Notes under the pieces: model-generated
What the model was told of the DNA's origin: nothing
Database searches by the model: none
Seen by the model: the letters and a program-made list of their open reading frames with translations, nothing else
Program-made: the position numbers and the translations under genes
From: Rhodospirillales bacterium
GTDB taxonomy: Bacteria; Pseudomonadota; Alphaproteobacteria; Rhodospirillales; WMHbin7
Length of the DNA stretch: 64,000 bases
NCBI GenBank assembly: GCA_016214125.1
Contig: JACRPC010000039.1
Location: 28,430-92,429, forward strand
Direction of reading: 5' to 3'
Shown: piece after piece, positions 8,403 through 21,126 of the stretch
Layout: every line of letters begins with the position of its first letter
Numbering within the stretch: the stretch's first letter is position 1

Positions 8403-9086
8403 ATGGCTGAATCCCAAACCAAGCCCGACAAGCTCAAGACCCGCGAGGCCCTAGCCGCCGCCGCCAAGAAGGCCGCCACCTACACGCCCGTGGTGCCGAA
8501 GACCCAGTTGGGCTTCGTTCACCACAACGTCGATTGCATCGGCTGCCGGGCCTGCGAGATCGCCTGCAAGGACAAGAACGGCCTGCCGCCCGGACCGCGT
8601 TTCCGCCGCGTGCTCTATGTCGAGGGCGGACGTTATCCCGACGTCTTCGCCTACAAAGTCAATATGGCGTGCAACCACTGCGCCGATCCGGCCTGCGTGC
8701 CCACCTGCCCGACCGGGGCGCTTTCCAAGCGGGCCGACAACGGCGTGGTCGATATCGATTCCACCGCCTGCATCGGCTGCCGACGCTGCGAGGCCGCCTG
8801 TCCCTATGGTGCGCCGCAATGGGACCCCGAGGCCCAGATCATCAAGAAATGCAATATGTGCATCGACGAATTGCAGGCCGGCCGTAAGCCCTATTGTGTC
8901 ATGGCCTGCATGATGCGCGTCCTCGACATCGGTCCGATCGACAAGCTCAAAGCGGGCCAATGGCCGACCCCGGCGCTCGGCCCCGGTGAATCGGTGGTCG
9001 ATCGCGTCAAGGACATGGCCGATCCGGCGCTCACCAACCCCTCGATCGTCTTCGTTGCCCATCCGAAGGGCAAAGTCAGCGGGTGA
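8403..9086 (+). CDS. DmsB/NrfC-like four-cluster ferredoxin subunit
   Basis: A 227-residue electron-transfer subunit with sixteen cysteines in four groups: C45/48/51/55, C90/93/98/102, C123/126/129/133 and C150/153/165/169, fitting four [4Fe-4S] clusters as in DmsB, NrfC and PsrB. It has no signal peptide; such subunits usually travel with the Tat-exported catalytic subunit. It starts 9 bases after the molybdoenzyme stop and is followed by the heme-sensor kinase. It would pass electrons between the pentaheme cytochrome or quinol pool and the catalytic subunit. Confidence 0.9.
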   Translation: MAESQTKPDKLKTREALAAAAKKAATYTPVVPKTQLGFVHHNVDCIGCRACEIACKDKNGLPPGPRFRRVLYVEGGRYPDVFAYKVNMACNHCADPACVPTCPTGALSKRADNGVVDIDSTACIGCRRCEAACPYGAPQWDPEAQIIKKCNMCIDELQAGRKPYCVMACMMRVLDIGPIDKLKAGQWPTPALGPGESVVDRVKDMADPALTNPSIVFVAHPKGKVSG

Positions 9087-9117
9087 CGTTCGCGGCGATT
9101 CCCGCTATATCGGGCGC

Positions 9118-11027
9118 ATGAATTCCGTGCGCGACATTCCGGTGCGTCGGCCGCTTGGCCGTACCTTCGCCCTGGCCTTGGCCGGGGGCATGGCGGCGGC
9201 CTCGCTGGCGCTGCTGATCGTCTTCATCAGCCTCTACAGCGGCAAATTGGCCGAGGAGCGCGCCCAAGCCTCGGACCAGGTCAACCGGCTTTTGCAGGCG
9301 ACCTTGGAGAACGCCATGCTGAAGCGCGACCTGCCCGGCCTGATGGAGGTGGTGGAGCGCCTGGGCCGCCAGGACGGCATTTTGGGCGTTACCATCGTCA
9401 ATCCCAAGGGCGAGGTCCGCTTTGCCTCGCGCAGCGAGTCGCTGGGCGAGCGCCTCGATCGCGCCACCCATCCCGGTTGCCAGGGCTGCCACAACGCCAA
9501 GGGCGAGATCGTCGGGCGCACCGTCTTCATCAAGGACGAGCTCGGGCGCGAGGTTCTGCGCAGCGTCAATCCGGTGCGCAACAAGGAGCCCTGCACCCAA
9601 TGCCACGGGCCGGTGGCGACCAGCCCGGTCAACGGCGTCCTTATTGTCGATTACGACGCCCGCCCGATTCGCCAATCGGCGCGCGCCACGGTGTTGGTCT
9701 TCGTCGCCGCCGGCGGCGCCCTTCTTGTCGCCTTGATGTTGGGCGTCTGGCTTCTGGTGCGCCGGCTGGTGCTGCGTCCGATCGGCGGACTGCATCGCGC
9801 CAGTTCGGCCTTGGCGGCAGGCGATCTTGGCGTCAGGGTGGCGGTCGAAGGCGAGGACGAATTCGCCCTCATGGCCGAAACCTTCAACGGCATGGTCGAT
9901 TCGCTGCGCGGCCGCATGGCGGAAATTCGCGACCAGAAGGCTTTTCTCCAGGCCCTGATTGACGCGACACCCGATGGCATCCGGGTGATCGACGAGGCTT
10001 GGACGATCATGCTGGCCAACCGCGCCTATGGCCTGCTGGTCGGCGCCGGGCCCGACGACGATGTCGGCAAGACCTGCCACCAATCCTCGGCCAACCGCGA
10101 CGCCCCTTGTCCGCCCACCCTGATCGCCTGTCCGATCGAGGCGATCCGGCGCACCGGCCAACCGGTGAAATCGGTTCAGGAATTCCACCGCCCCGACGGT
10201 ACGGTGATCGAGGCCGAGGTGGTGGCGGCGCCACTCGAATTGACGCTCGACGGCAAGGCCCGGCGCCTGGTGGTGGAATCCTGCCGCGACCTGGCACGCG
10301 AGATTCGCTTCTCGCACGAACAGAAGCTTTCGGCGGTTGGCCAGCTTGCCACCGGCGTCGCCCACGAAATCCGCAATCCCCTGGCCTCCATCCGGCTCGC
10401 CTTGCAAAGCCTGCTGCGCGCCGCCGCCGCTCCGGACGCGCCGCCCGGCATCGCCACCTTCCGCGACTATCTCACCTTGGTCGACGGCGAGATCGACAAG
10501 TGCATCGACGTCACCAACCGGCTGTTGCGGCTTAGCATGGTGCCAGGCGAAGCCCGCCATCTGATCGACCTCAACAAGGCAATCACCGAGACCTTGTCCC
10601 TCTTGGCCTTCGAAGCCGAGGAATCCGGCGTTGCCGTCATCTTCGACCTCGACCCCACCCAGCCGCGCATCTTGGCCACCGAGGCCGATCTGCGCATGGT
10701 CGTGCTTAATCTGGCGCAGAATTCCTTTCACGCCATGCCTCGGGGCGGTAAGCTCACCCTTTCGACCAAGGAGAGCGAGGGCCGCGTGCGCCTGATCGTC
10801 GCCGACACCGGCATCGGCATAGCGCCGGCACATCTGCGCCGCGTGTTCGAACCCTTCTTCAGCCATCGCGCCGATGGCGTCAACGGGACCGGGCTGGGGC
10901 TTTCGATCACCAAGGGCATCGTCGAAAGCCTGGGTGGCTCGATCGCGGTCGAAAGCGCGCCCGGCCAAGGCGCCCGCTTCACCATCGTCCTGCCCTCGGC
11001 CGCCACCGCCGTGGAGGGCAATCCGGC

Positions 11028-11031
<4 letters not shown>
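9118..11031 (+). CDS. Sensor histidine kinase with two periplasmic heme c motifs
   Basis: A 637-residue membrane kinase. TM1 is at about 16-40 and TM2 at 189-212; the periplasmic sensor between them carries two CxxCH motifs (C121 and C159), as expected for a c-type diheme redox or gas sensor. A HAMP domain follows, then a PAS domain (about 275-390) with clustered cysteines (C320, C331, C338), the H-box GVAHEIRNP with H416, and an HATPase domain (NLAQNSFHAM, DTGIGI, GTGLGL). It starts 31 bases after the ferredoxin gene and overlaps the regulator by 4 bases. It probably controls the upstream respiratory genes in response to redox state or acceptor. Confidence 0.85.
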
Positions 11032-12176
<1,145 letters not shown>

Positions 12177-12253
12177 AACCAATCCTCTTGACATGGCCGG
12201 TCAATGCATTAACTGAGAATGCCGCCAGAACAATCGCGCAGGGAGAACGGGTT

Positions 12254-13008
<755 letters not shown>

Positions 13009-13012
<4 letters not shown>

Positions 13013-13752
13013 CCACCTTCCACGGCCTTGGCGCCGTCTTCCGGCGCGAACTGGCGGCCTATTTCGCCACCCCGCTGGCCTCGATCTTCATCGTCATCTT
13101 CCTGGCGTTGGCCGGCGTGCTCACCTTCTATCCGGGGGGCTTCCTCGATCGCGGCCAAGCCGATCTCAAGCCCTTCTTCCTTTTCCATCCCTGGCTCTAT
13201 CTGGTCTTCATTCCGGCCATTTCCATGCGGCTGTGGGCCGAAGAGCGCCGCTCGGGCACGCTGGAATTGCTGCTCACCCTGCCGATCGGCTTGGGCGGCG
13301 TGGTCGTGGGAAAATTCCTGGCCGCCTGGGCCTTCGCCGCCATCGCCCTGCTGCTCACCCTGCCGATCTGGTTCACCGTCGCTTATCTGGGCGATCCCGA
13401 TCACGGCGTCATTTTGGCCGGCTATATCGGCAGCCTTTTGATGGCGGGTGGCTATCTGGCGATCGGCGGCTGCGTCTCGGCCGCCACCAAGAATCAGGTG
13501 ATTGCCTTCGTGCTGGCGGTGGCGGTGGGCTTCGTTTTCACGGTCGCCGGTTTCCCGATGGTGATGGACGCCTTGTCGGCCTGGCTGCCCGGTATGCTGA
13601 TCGACGTGCTCGCCTCGTTCAGCTTCCTCACCCGCTTCGGCGCCATCGGCAACGGGGTGATCGATCTGCGCGACCTCGTTTATTTCCTAAGTCTGATCGC
13701 CGTCTGGCTGTTCGCCACCGCGGCGGTGATCGAAACCAAGAAGTCGGGGTAA
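13009..13752 (+). CDS. ABC-2 type permease (GldF-like)
   Basis: A 247-residue membrane protein with about six hydrophobic segments. It starts in the ATGA overlap with the ATPase. The N-terminal FRRELAAYFATPLASIFIVIF and the segment RLWAEERRSGTLELLLTLPI are typical of the GldF/NosY-like ABC-2 permease family. With its neighbours it would form an inner-membrane exporter whose substrate is unknown; outside Bacteroidetes these systems are not linked to gliding. Confidence 0.85.
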
Positions 13753-13757
13753 CCGTC

Positions 13758-15695
13758 ATGAGCACGCGCCTTTCCCTTTCCTTGGGCGGGTTGGCCCTGG
13801 TCGTCCTGCTCTTTCTCGGCGTCAACCTGTTGGCCGGACTGGGCCTATCGGGGGCCCGCGTCGATCTGACCGCCGAAAAGCTCTACACCCTGTCGCCCGG
13901 CACCAAATCGCTGTTGGGCAATGTGAAGGAACCTCTCGCCTTCCGCTTCGTCTTCTCCGACAAGCTGACCGCCGGCGTGCCGGCGCTCAAGACCTACGCC
14001 CAGCGGGTGCGCGATCTCTTGGGCGAATTCGCCCGCCAGTCAAAGGGCAAGATCGCGCTTGAGTTCGTCGATCCCGAGCCCTTTTCGGACGACGAGGACG
14101 AGGCGGTGAAGGCCGGCCTGCAAGGCGCCTCGCTCGACATCGCCAGCGGCCGCCAGGTCTATTTCGGCCTGGTGGCGAAGAACGCCGGCGGACGCCAGGA
14201 GGTGATCCCCTTCTTCGAGACCGAGAAGGAGCGCTTCTTGGAATACGATCTGGCCCGCATCGTCCACAGCCTGGCCGAGACCAAGAAGCCGATCGTCGGG
14301 CTGGTGGGCGACATGCCGCTTGAATTCGGGCCGGGTGGCATGATGGCCGCCATGCGCGGCCAATCGCGCCCCTATGCGGTGATGGAGCAGTTGCGCCAAT
14401 TCTTCGACATCAAGACCGTGCGCGGCGACGCCCAGGCGATCGACGACGACGTCACCGTGCTGATCGTCGCCCAGCCGCAGACGTTGTCGGAATCGATGCT
14501 CTACGCCATCGATCAGTATGTGCTGAAGGGCGGCAAGGCTCTGGTCTTCGTCGATCCGCTGGCCGAATGGGCCACCGGCTCGCCCGAGATGGGCATGATG
14601 CCCTTGGGGATTGGCCTGCCGCCGGGCGCCTTCACCATGCTGGGGGCCTGGGGCGTTGACATGGAGAAGGGCAAGTTCGTCGCCGACCGCGAATTGGCGG
14701 TGCCGGTTTCCACCGGCGATCTGCCGGGCATGCGCCGGCGCGTCGTTGCCTATCCGGCCTGGATGACGCTCACCGACGCCCAACGTTCGAAGGACGATGT
14801 CGTCACCGCCCGGCTTGGCAACCTCAACATGGGCACGGCGGGCGCCTTCACCAAGAAGGAAGGCGCCAAGATCACTTTCACGCCCCTGCTCACCTCGTCC
14901 GATCAGGGCCAGCTTCTGAACGTCGACGCCATCGGCTTCCGTCCCGATCCCGAGGCGGTGTTCGCCGCTTTGAAGCCGGGCGGCGAGCGCCAGGTGCTGG
15001 CGGTGCGCATCTCCGGCACGGTCGCCACCGCCTTCCCCGACGGCCCGCCCAAACCCAAGGACGAGGAGAAAAAGGACGGCGAGAAGAAGGATGAGGCGAC
15101 GAAGGAGGAGGCGCCCAAGCGCCCGCATCTGGCCGCCTCGAGCCAGCCGGCCAATCTGATTCTGGTCGGCGACAGCGATTTTCTCGACGACCGCTTCTGG
15201 GTGCGCGAGCAGGATTTCCTGGGCCGGCGCATGCTGGTGCCTTTTGCCGGCAACGGCGATTTCGTGGTCAACGCCGTCGACAATCTGACCGGCTCGGGCG
15301 AGCTGATCGGCCTACGCGGTCGCTCAAGCGGCCAACGACCCTTCGAGGCGCTCGATCGCCTGCGCCGCCAGGCAGGCGAGCGCTTCCTGGCCGAGGAGCA
15401 GGCGCTGCAGAAGCGCCTGACCGACACCCAGCGCAAGCTCGACGAGCTCAAGGGCAAGGAGAAGCCTGGTGCCGCCCAAACGCTGTCCGACGAGGAAAAG
15501 CAGGCGCTCGACGGCTTCCGCGCCGAGATGCTGAAGACCCGCAAGGAGCTGCGCGCCGTCCAGCACAATCTCAATCGCGACATCGAGCGGGTGGGCGCTT
15601 GGCTTAAGTTCCTCAACATCGGGCTGGTGCCGATCTTGGTGATCGCGGGCGCGCTGGGCCTGGCCTATTGGCGGCGCAAGAAGGCGGTGGCGTAG
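13758..15695 (+). CDS. GldG-like ABC transporter auxiliary protein
   Basis: A 645-residue protein with an N-terminal TM helix (about 8-28), the motif VDLTAEKLYTLSPGTKSLL typical of GldG / ABC_transp_aux proteins, a large periplasmic region, a charged Lys/Glu-rich linker at about residues 432-455, a coiled coil near the C-terminus (about 535-620), and a second TM helix close to the end followed by WRRKKAVA. It starts 5 bases after the permease gene and completes the Gld-type exporter. The Lys/Glu linker resembles the one in the small exported protein at 878-1354. Confidence 0.85.
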   Translation: MSTRLSLSLGGLALVVLLFLGVNLLAGLGLSGARVDLTAEKLYTLSPGTKSLLGNVKEPLAFRFVFSDKLTAGVPALKTYAQRVRDLLGEFARQSKGKIALEFVDPEPFSDDEDEAVKAGLQGASLDIASGRQVYFGLVAKNAGGRQEVIPFFETEKERFLEYDLARIVHSLAETKKPIVGLVGDMPLEFGPGGMMAAMRGQSRPYAVMEQLRQFFDIKTVRGDAQAIDDDVTVLIVAQPQTLSESMLYAIDQYVLKGGKALVFVDPLAEWATGSPEMGMMPLGIGLPPGAFTMLGAWGVDMEKGKFVADRELAVPVSTGDLPGMRRRVVAYPAWMTLTDAQRSKDDVVTARLGNLNMGTAGAFTKKEGAKITFTPLLTSSDQGQLLNVDAIGFRPDPEAVFAALKPGGERQVLAVRISGTVATAFPDGPPKPKDEEKKDGEKKDEATKEEAPKRPHLAASSQPANLILVGDSDFLDDRFWVREQDFLGRRMLVPFAGNGDFVVNAVDNLTGSGELIGLRGRSSGQRPFEALDRLRRQAGERFLAEEQALQKRLTDTQRKLDELKGKEKPGAAQTLSDEEKQALDGFRAEMLKTRKELRAVQHNLNRDIERVGAWLKFLNIGLVPILVIAGALGLAYWRRKKAVA

Positions 15696-15708
15696 CGGGG
15701 CATCCGCA

Positions 15709-15854
15709 GCCCCCGCCCGGCGCCTTAAGGGGCCACCAACATTTCTTCGGCGGCAAGGCCGCTGCGCCGCTCGTTATTGGGTCGGCCGGCAAAGCCGGCG
15801 TGCGGCCGAAGCCAAGGGGGCCGGACGGCCCCCGCCCGGCGCCCGAGGGGCCTA
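15709..15854 (+). repeat. Structured intergenic repeat, copy 1 (one full, one partial unit)
   Basis: In the convergent gap between the GldG-like and Kef genes. The full unit at about 15809-15854 reads AAGCCAAG, then a hairpin (GGGGGCC 15816-15822, GGCCCCC 15827-15833), then CGCCCGGCG and GAGGGGCC. A right-half copy (CCCCCGCCCGGCGCC then AAGGGGCC) lies at about 15711-15735. Related units occur at 46736-46843 and, inverted, at 61030-61077. Confidence 0.6.
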
Positions 15855-15858
15855 TTTA

Positions 15859-17481
15859 TTAAGCATCCACCGAGACGGCGACGGCGCTGGCCAGCCGGTC
15901 GCCGGCATCCTGGCGCTCGACCACCACCTCGTCGGCGCCGGCGCGCACCAAAAGGCGGCCATGCGCCTCGTCCTTGGCGCGGGCCAGAATTCGAAGGGAC
16001 GGGAAGAGATAGCGCAGCGTCGCCACCAGATGCGCCGCGCCCTGTTCGGCGCCCAGGGCCACCACCACCGCCTGGGCGCGCTCGACCCCGGCCACCGACA
16101 GGGCTTCGAGATCGGTGGCGTCGAGATTGAAGACCGGCAGGCCATGCACCCGTGCGTCGATCACCTTGGCGCGGCTGGTTTCCAAGGCCACGAAGGGTAC
16201 GCCGCGCGCCACGAAGCGTTCGGCCACGCCGCGCCCCACCCGACCAAGCCCCGAGATCACCACGTGATAATCGAGATCGGCGACCGCCAGCGCCAGGCCA
16301 TCCAAGCCCGGCGCGGCATGGGGCTCGAAGCGCCGCGACAGCCAGCCGGCCAGCATGGCCAAGAGCGGCGTCACCGCCATGCTGAACACCACCGCCAGCA
16401 ACACCGGATCGGCGACGGCGCCCGACAGCACCCGCTCGGCCCGCGCCATATCGAGAAGGACAAAGGCGAATTCGCTGCCTTGGGCCAGTAGAAGCCCCAG
16501 ACGGGCGGCAGTGATCCAGTTGAGCCCGAACAGCCGGGCGGCCACGACCAGGATCGCCGCCTTCACCAACAGAAGCCCCACCACAAGCCCCAGCACCAGC
16601 CCGGCCCGCTCCACCGCCAGCCTTGGATCGATCGCCATGCCGACCGAGAGAAAGAAGAGGCCCATCAGAAGGCCGCGGAAAGGCTGGATGGTTTCGGCGA
16701 TGCGGTGGCGATGCTCGGTTTCCGCCAAGAGCATGCCGGCGGCGAAGGCGCCCAGGGCCATGGAAAGGCCGGCCCAGGCCGAGGCCATGCCGGTGGCGAG
16801 GATCACCGCCAGGATCAGGGCCATGAACAATTCCGGGGCGCGCGCCTTGGCGACATGGCGAAAGAGCGGGCGGAGCAGACGCCGGCCGACGATCAGGATC
16901 ATCGCCAGCACCAGACCGGCCTTCAGGCCCGCCACCAAGAGCGCCATGCCGACGTTGCCGCCATGGCCGCCCAACACCGGCACCAGCACCAGAAGCGGGC
17001 CCAGCGCCATGTCCTGCAACAGAAGCACCGCCAGCGAGGTGCGCCCCAGCCGGGTCGCCATTTCGTGGCGCTCTTGCAGCAATTGCAGCACCACCGCGGT
17101 CGACGAAAAGGCCAAGGCCCCGCCCAGCACCAGGGCGCCCGCCAGACTGCCGCTGGCCGGATAGCCGAAGGCGCCGATCGCCAGGCCGGTCAGGCCGATT
17201 TGCACCAGCCCCAGCCCCATCAGGCGCGGCTTGAAATGACGCAGGCGCTCGACGGTGAGTTCGAGGCCGATGGTGAACAGCATCACCACCACGCCCAATT
17301 CAGCCAGCATGCGGACATTGCCGGCGTCGTCGATCACCGCCGCCATGTTGGGGCCGACGAGAAGGCCGGCCAGCAGGTAGCCGACCAGCGGGCTGGCGCG
17401 CAGGCGCTCGAAGAGCGGCACCACCACCACGGTGGCGATCAGGAAGACGGCCAGTTCGTTGAACAGGCGGTAGCTTTCCAT
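15859..17481 (-). CDS. Kef/CPA2-type monovalent cation:proton antiporter with TrkA-N domain
   Basis: A 540-residue inner-membrane protein. Residues 1 to about 385 form 12-13 TM helices of the Na/H exchanger (CPA2) fold, including NMAAVIDDAGNVRMLAELGVV. The C-terminal part carries a Rossmann RCK/TrkA-N domain beginning YHVVISGLGRVGRGVAERF. KefB/KefC-like proteins export potassium under electrophile stress, but glutathione gating cannot be judged here. It stands alone on the minus strand, with the repeat element beyond its 3' end and IcmF upstream. Confidence 0.85.
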   Translation of the reverse strand: MESYRLFNELAVFLIATVVVVPLFERLRASPLVGYLLAGLLVGPNMAAVIDDAGNVRMLAELGVVVMLFTIGLELTVERLRHFKPRLMGLGLVQIGLTGLAIGAFGYPASGSLAGALVLGGALAFSSTAVVLQLLQERHEMATRLGRTSLAVLLLQDMALGPLLVLVPVLGGHGGNVGMALLVAGLKAGLVLAMILIVGRRLLRPLFRHVAKARAPELFMALILAVILATGMASAWAGLSMALGAFAAGMLLAETEHRHRIAETIQPFRGLLMGLFFLSVGMAIDPRLAVERAGLVLGLVVGLLLVKAAILVVAARLFGLNWITAARLGLLLAQGSEFAFVLLDMARAERVLSGAVADPVLLAVVFSMAVTPLLAMLAGWLSRRFEPHAAPGLDGLALAVADLDYHVVISGLGRVGRGVAERFVARGVPFVALETSRAKVIDARVHGLPVFNLDATDLEALSVAGVERAQAVVVALGAEQGAAHLVATLRYLFPSLRILARAKDEAHGRLLVRAGADEVVVERQDAGDRLASAVAVSVDA

Positions 17482-17562
17482 GGCGGACCAGCGAAGGAAC
17501 GATGCGGACGAATCATATATCGCCGATCCGGCGGGCGTTCGCCAGCCCCCCGGCGAAGAAAG

Positions 17563-20500
17563 CTAGGTTCCTCGCCGGTAGCGCCCGCCCACCTCGAAGA
17601 GGGCGTTGGTGATCTGGCCCAGCGAGCAGCAACGCACCGCCTCCATCAGCACCGCGAAAGTGTTCCGGTTGTCGACCGCCGCCTCTTGCAAGCGCTTGAT
17701 CCAGATCGGCGCCAAATCCTGATGGCGCTTCTGGAAGGATTCGAGCCGCTTGATCTGGCTCTTCTTTTCCTTCTCGGTCGAACGGGCCAGTTCCGGCGTC
17801 GGCAGGGCCGGTGGCGCTTCGGGGTTCAAGAAGGTGTTGACGCCGATGATCGGATCGGTGCCGTCATGCTTGCGCTGTTCGTAGAGCAGGCTCTCGTCTT
17901 GGATCTTGCCCCGTTGATAGCCGGTTTCCATGGCGCCCAGGACACCGCCACGCTCGGCCAGGCGCTCGAATTCCTGCAGCACCGCCTCTTCGACCAGGTC
18001 GGTGAGTTCGTCGATGATGAAAGAGCCTTGATTGGGATTCTCGTTCTTCGCCAGGCCCCATTCGCGGTTGATGATGAGTTGGATCGCCAGGGCGCGGCGC
18101 ACCGATTCGTTGGTCGGCGTGGTGATCGCCTCGTCGAAGGCGTTGGTGTGCAGGCTGTTGGTGTTGTCGTAGGTGGCGATCAAGGCTTGCAGGGTGGTGC
18201 GGATGTCGTTGAACTGCATTTCCTGAGCGTGCAACGAACGGCCCGAGGTCTGGGTGTGGTATTTGAGCTTCTGCGAACGCTCGTTGGCGCCGTATTTGAA
18301 GCGTAGCGCGGTCGACCAGATGCGACGAGCCACCCTTCCCATCACCGAATATTCGGGGTCCATGCCGTTCGAGAAGAAGAAGGACAGGTTGGGCGCGAAC
18401 TCGTCGACGCTCATGCCGCGCGCCAGATAGGTCTCGACATAGGTGAAGCCGTTGGCCAGCGTGAAGGCCAATTGCGAGATCGGGTTGGCGCCGGCCTCGG
18501 CGATGTGATAGCCCGAGATCGAGACCGAATAGAAGTTCCGCACCCGGTGCTGAACGAAATATTCCTGAATGTCGGCCATCAGCCGCAGCGCGAATTCGGT
18601 CGAGAAGATGCAGGTGTTTTGGCCCTGGTCTTCCTTCAGGATATCGGCCTGCACGGTGCCGCGCGCGTTCTCCAACACCCAGGCCCTGATCTTGTCGATC
18701 TCCTCGTCGGTGGGCGGCCGGTGATTGTCGGCTTCGAAGCGGGCCAGATTCTGGTCGATGGCGGCGTTGAAGAACATGGCGAGCGCCATCGGCGCCGAGC
18801 CATTGATGGTCATCGAGACCGACGTCGTGGGACAGGTGAGATCGAACCCGTCCAGCAGGGTCTTCATGTCGTCGAGCGTCGCGATCGAACAGCCGGCGTT
18901 GCCGATCTTGCCGTAGATGTCGGGCCGGCGGTCGGGATCGAAGCCGTACAGGGTGGCGGAATCGAAGGCCACCGAAAGGCGGGTGGCCGGCTGGCCTTCC
19001 GACAACAGCTTGAAGCGGCGGTTGGTGCGGGCCGGGTCGCCCTCGCCGGCGAACATGCGGGTGGGGTCTTCGTTCTCGCGCTTGAAGGCGAAGACGCCGG
19101 CGGTGTAGGGGAAGCTGCCGGGCACGTTCTCGCGCAACAGCCAGCGCAGGATTTCGCCTTCGTCCTCGTAGCGCGGCAGCGCCACCTTGGGAATCTTCGA
19201 GCCCGAAAGGGTGGTGTGGGTGATGCGGGTGCGGATTTCGCGGTCGCGGATCTTCACCACGTAATCGTCGCCCGAATAGCTGGCCTTCACCTTGGGCCAG
19301 ATGTCGAGCAGCTTGCGGCAGCGCGGATCGAGCGCCTGGTCCTTGGCCTCGGCCAGCGGCTTCAAGGCGTCGACCGCCGCCTTCTCGCCCGCCCCCTTGG
19401 CCAGCCGAATCGCCTCGCGCAAAGCTTGGCGCTCGCGGGCCAGCTTGACCTGCTTGGCGATGGTCTTGTGGTAATCGCGCACCGTTTCGGCGATTTCGGC
19501 CAGATAGCGCACCCGGTTGCCGGGCACGATGGCCGGCCCGCCCTTCGAGGCCTTGTCCTTGACGGGCGGATGGCTGGATTTCCAGGCGCCCAGCTTCTTG
19601 CGGGTGAAGGCGGCCAGGATCTCCTGGGAGAGCGCGGTGACGCCCGGATCGTTGAAGCGCGCCGCGATGGTGCCGAAGACCGGCATGTCCTCGGCGCTCT
19701 GTTTGAAGGCCTGACGGTTGCGCTGCATCTGCTTGCGCACGTCGCGCAGCGCGTCCTGGGCGCCCTTGCGGTCGAACTTGTTGATCGCCACCGCCTCGGC
19801 GAAATCGAGCATGTCGATTTTTTCGAGCTGGCTGGCGGCACCGAATTCCGGGGTCATCACATAAAGCGGCACATCGACATAGGGCACGATGCCGGAATCG
19901 CCCTGGCCGATGCCCGGCGTCTCGACGATCACCAGATCGAAACCGGCCACCTTGCAGGCCGCCACCATGTCGGCGATGTGCGGGGGCACCTCGTTGCCGG
20001 CCTGCCGGGTGGCGATCGAGCGCATGAAAACATTGGGCGCCTGGATGGCGTTCATGCGGATGCGGTCGCCCAGCAGCGCGCCGCCCGAACGGCGTTTGGT
20101 GGGATCGATCGCCAAAACCGCGATTCGGGGCTCGCCGCTGTACAGGCGAAAGCGCAGGATTAATTCGTCGGTGAGCGAGGATTTGCCGGCGCCGCCGGTG
20201 CCGGTGATGCCCAACACAGGTACTTTGGCCTTGGCGCGCGCCAGCTTGCGCAATTCGTCAAGGCGCTTGGGCGCCAACACGCCGAGTTCGATGGCGGTGA
20301 TCAGGCGGGCCAGCTCGGTCTTCTCGCCCTTGGCCAAGCCCTTGAAGCTGGCCGGTAGGCTTTGGCCTTGGTCGAAATCGGCGGTCTTCACCATGTCGTT
20401 GATCATGCCCTGAAGGCCCAGCCGTTGGCCGTCCAAGGGCGAATAGATGCGGGCCACGCCGTAGGCGTGCAACTCGTCGATCTCTTCTTGGACGATCACC

Positions 20501-20910
20501 CCGCCGCCGCCGCCGAACACCTTGATCGAACCGGCGCCGCGCTCCTTCAGTTCGTCGATCATGTAGCGGAAATATTCCATATGCCCGCCCTGATAGGAGC
20601 TGACGGCAATGCCTTGCACATCCTCCTCGATCGCCGCGGTAATGATCTCGTCGACCGAGCGGTTGTGGCCCAAATGGATCACCTCGGCGCCGGTGGCTTG
20701 CAAGATGCGCCGGATGATGTTGATCGAGGCGTCGTGGCCGTCGAACAGGCTGGTGGCGGTGACGAAGCGCACCGGATGGATGGGCTTGTAAATTTCGGGC
20801 AGCGGATCGTGGCGAAGAGTCTGGTCGGGCACGGGAACCTCGCTTTGCGACCGCACCGGCGCCGCCATTGGGCGCCTCGCGCGGCGAACCATCGGATCGT
20901 TGGCCGCCAT
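17563..20910 (-). CDS. icmF: Fused isobutyryl-CoA mutase IcmF
   Basis: A protein of about 1115 residues joining, in order, a B12-binding domain (SLFDGHDAS, with H59 as probable cobalt ligand), a MeaI-type G-protein chaperone (P-loop [12 protein letters not shown]) and the mutase barrel ([20 protein letters not shown]). The AGVFAFKR segment and domain order are those of IcmF, which interconverts isobutyryl-CoA and butyryl-CoA, rather than methylmalonyl-CoA mutase. An open frame continues to 21042, but that extension would translate through a 20-base palindrome, so ATG 20910 (after AAGGCGAG) is preferred. It probably serves branched-chain or cyclic acid catabolism. Confidence 0.9.
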   Translation of the reverse strand: MAANDPMVRRARRPMAAPVRSQSEVPVPDQTLRHDPLPEIYKPIHPVRFVTATSLFDGHDASINIIRRILQATGAEVIHLGHNRSVDEIITAAIEEDVQGIAVSSYQGGHMEYFRYMIDELKERGAGSIKVFGGGGGVIVQEEIDELHAYGVARIYSPLDGQRLGLQGMINDMVKTADFDQGQSLPASFKGLAKGEKTELARLITAIELGVLAPKRLDELRKLARAKAKVPVLGITGTGGAGKSSLTDELILRFRLYSGEPRIAVLAIDPTKRRSGGALLGDRIRMNAIQAPNVFMRSIATRQAGNEVPPHIADMVAACKVAGFDLVIVETPGIGQGDSGIVPYVDVPLYVMTPEFGAASQLEKIDMLDFAEAVAINKFDRKGAQDALRDVRKQMQRNRQAFKQSAEDMPVFGTIAARFNDPGVTALSQEILAAFTRKKLGAWKSSHPPVKDKASKGGPAIVPGNRVRYLAEIAETVRDYHKTIAKQVKLARERQALREAIRLAKGAGEKAAVDALKPLAEAKDQALDPRCRKLLDIWPKVKASYSGDDYVVKIRDREIRTRITHTTLSGSKIPKVALPRYEDEGEILRWLLRENVPGSFPYTAGVFAFKRENEDPTRMFAGEGDPARTNRRFKLLSEGQPATRLSVAFDSATLYGFDPDRRPDIYGKIGNAGCSIATLDDMKTLLDGFDLTCPTTSVSMTINGSAPMALAMFFNAAIDQNLARFEADNHRPPTDEEIDKIRAWVLENARGTVQADILKEDQGQNTCIFSTEFALRLMADIQEYFVQHRVRNFYSVSISGYHIAEAGANPISQLAFTLANGFTYVETYLARGMSVDEFAPNLSFFFSNGMDPEYSVMGRVARRIWSTALRFKYGANERSQKLKYHTQTSGRSLHAQEMQFNDIRTTLQALIATYDNTNSLHTNAFDEAITTPTNESVRRALAIQLIINREWGLAKNENPNQGSFIIDELTDLVEEAVLQEFERLAERGGVLGAMETGYQRGKIQDESLLYEQRKHDGTDPIIGVNTFLNPEAPPALPTPELARSTEKEKKSQIKRLESFQKRHQDLAPIWIKRLQEAAVDNRNTFAVLMEAVRCCSLGQITNALFEVGGRYRRGT

Positions 20911-20968
20911 TCTCGCCTTGGCAAGCGCTTCCGGCAATGCGCGCGGAACGGTCGGGCCTGACTGATGT

Positions 20969-20988
20969 TTACGTTTACGTAAACGTAA
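20969..20988. promoter_or_regulatory. Perfect 20-base palindrome, probable icmF operator
   Basis: TTACGTTTACGTAAACGTAA is its own reverse complement and lies 59 bases upstream of the chosen icmF start. On the minus strand, TTTACA followed 17 bases later by TACGTT could be the promoter, which places the palindrome over the -10. It recalls operators described for LiuR-type MerR regulators of branched-chain acid catabolism, but that is from memory and not tested. Confidence 0.6.
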
Positions 20989-21061
20989 TACAGCCAGAAC
21001 CCGCTGTAAAGCCCATGATTCGCTTTCTCGATCAGGCGCCAAGCCGGCCGGCGGCCTCGCA

Positions 21062-21098
21062 TTGACGGGGGCAAGTATGACCGTTATTGAAACATCAC
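21062..21098 (+). promoter_or_regulatory. Promoter with regulon operator, site E
   Basis: TTGACG at 21062-21067, then 24 bases, then ACATCAC within TTGAAACATCAC (21087-21098). This matches CTGAAATATCAC of the other sites at 10 of 12 positions. It serves the alpha/beta hydrolase at 21127. A separate inverted repeat, TGACCG at 21078-21083 and CGGTCA further downstream, brackets it. Confidence 0.5.
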
Positions 21099-21126
21099 CG
21101 TTCGGTCAGCCGGCAGGGAAGGGAGC

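Noticed and set aside
5616..8417. A 933-codon open frame on the minus strand opposite the molybdoenzyme.
   Set aside because: It is antisense to a clearly conserved gene, has low-complexity His/Gly/Val-rich translation, and reflects high GC content.
9076..10968. A 630-codon minus-strand open frame opposite the sensor kinase.
   Set aside because: It is an antisense shadow of the kinase with no recognisable domain.
12188..12216. TTGACA at 12188-12193 as a promoter for the Gld-type operon.
   Set aside because: The best -10 at 16-17 bases spacing (TAACTG or AACTGA) is poor, so I do not call it.
20911..21042. N-terminal extension of IcmF by 44 residues.
   Set aside because: It would translate through the perfect 20-base palindrome and is longer than known IcmF N-termini; ATG 20910 is a better start.
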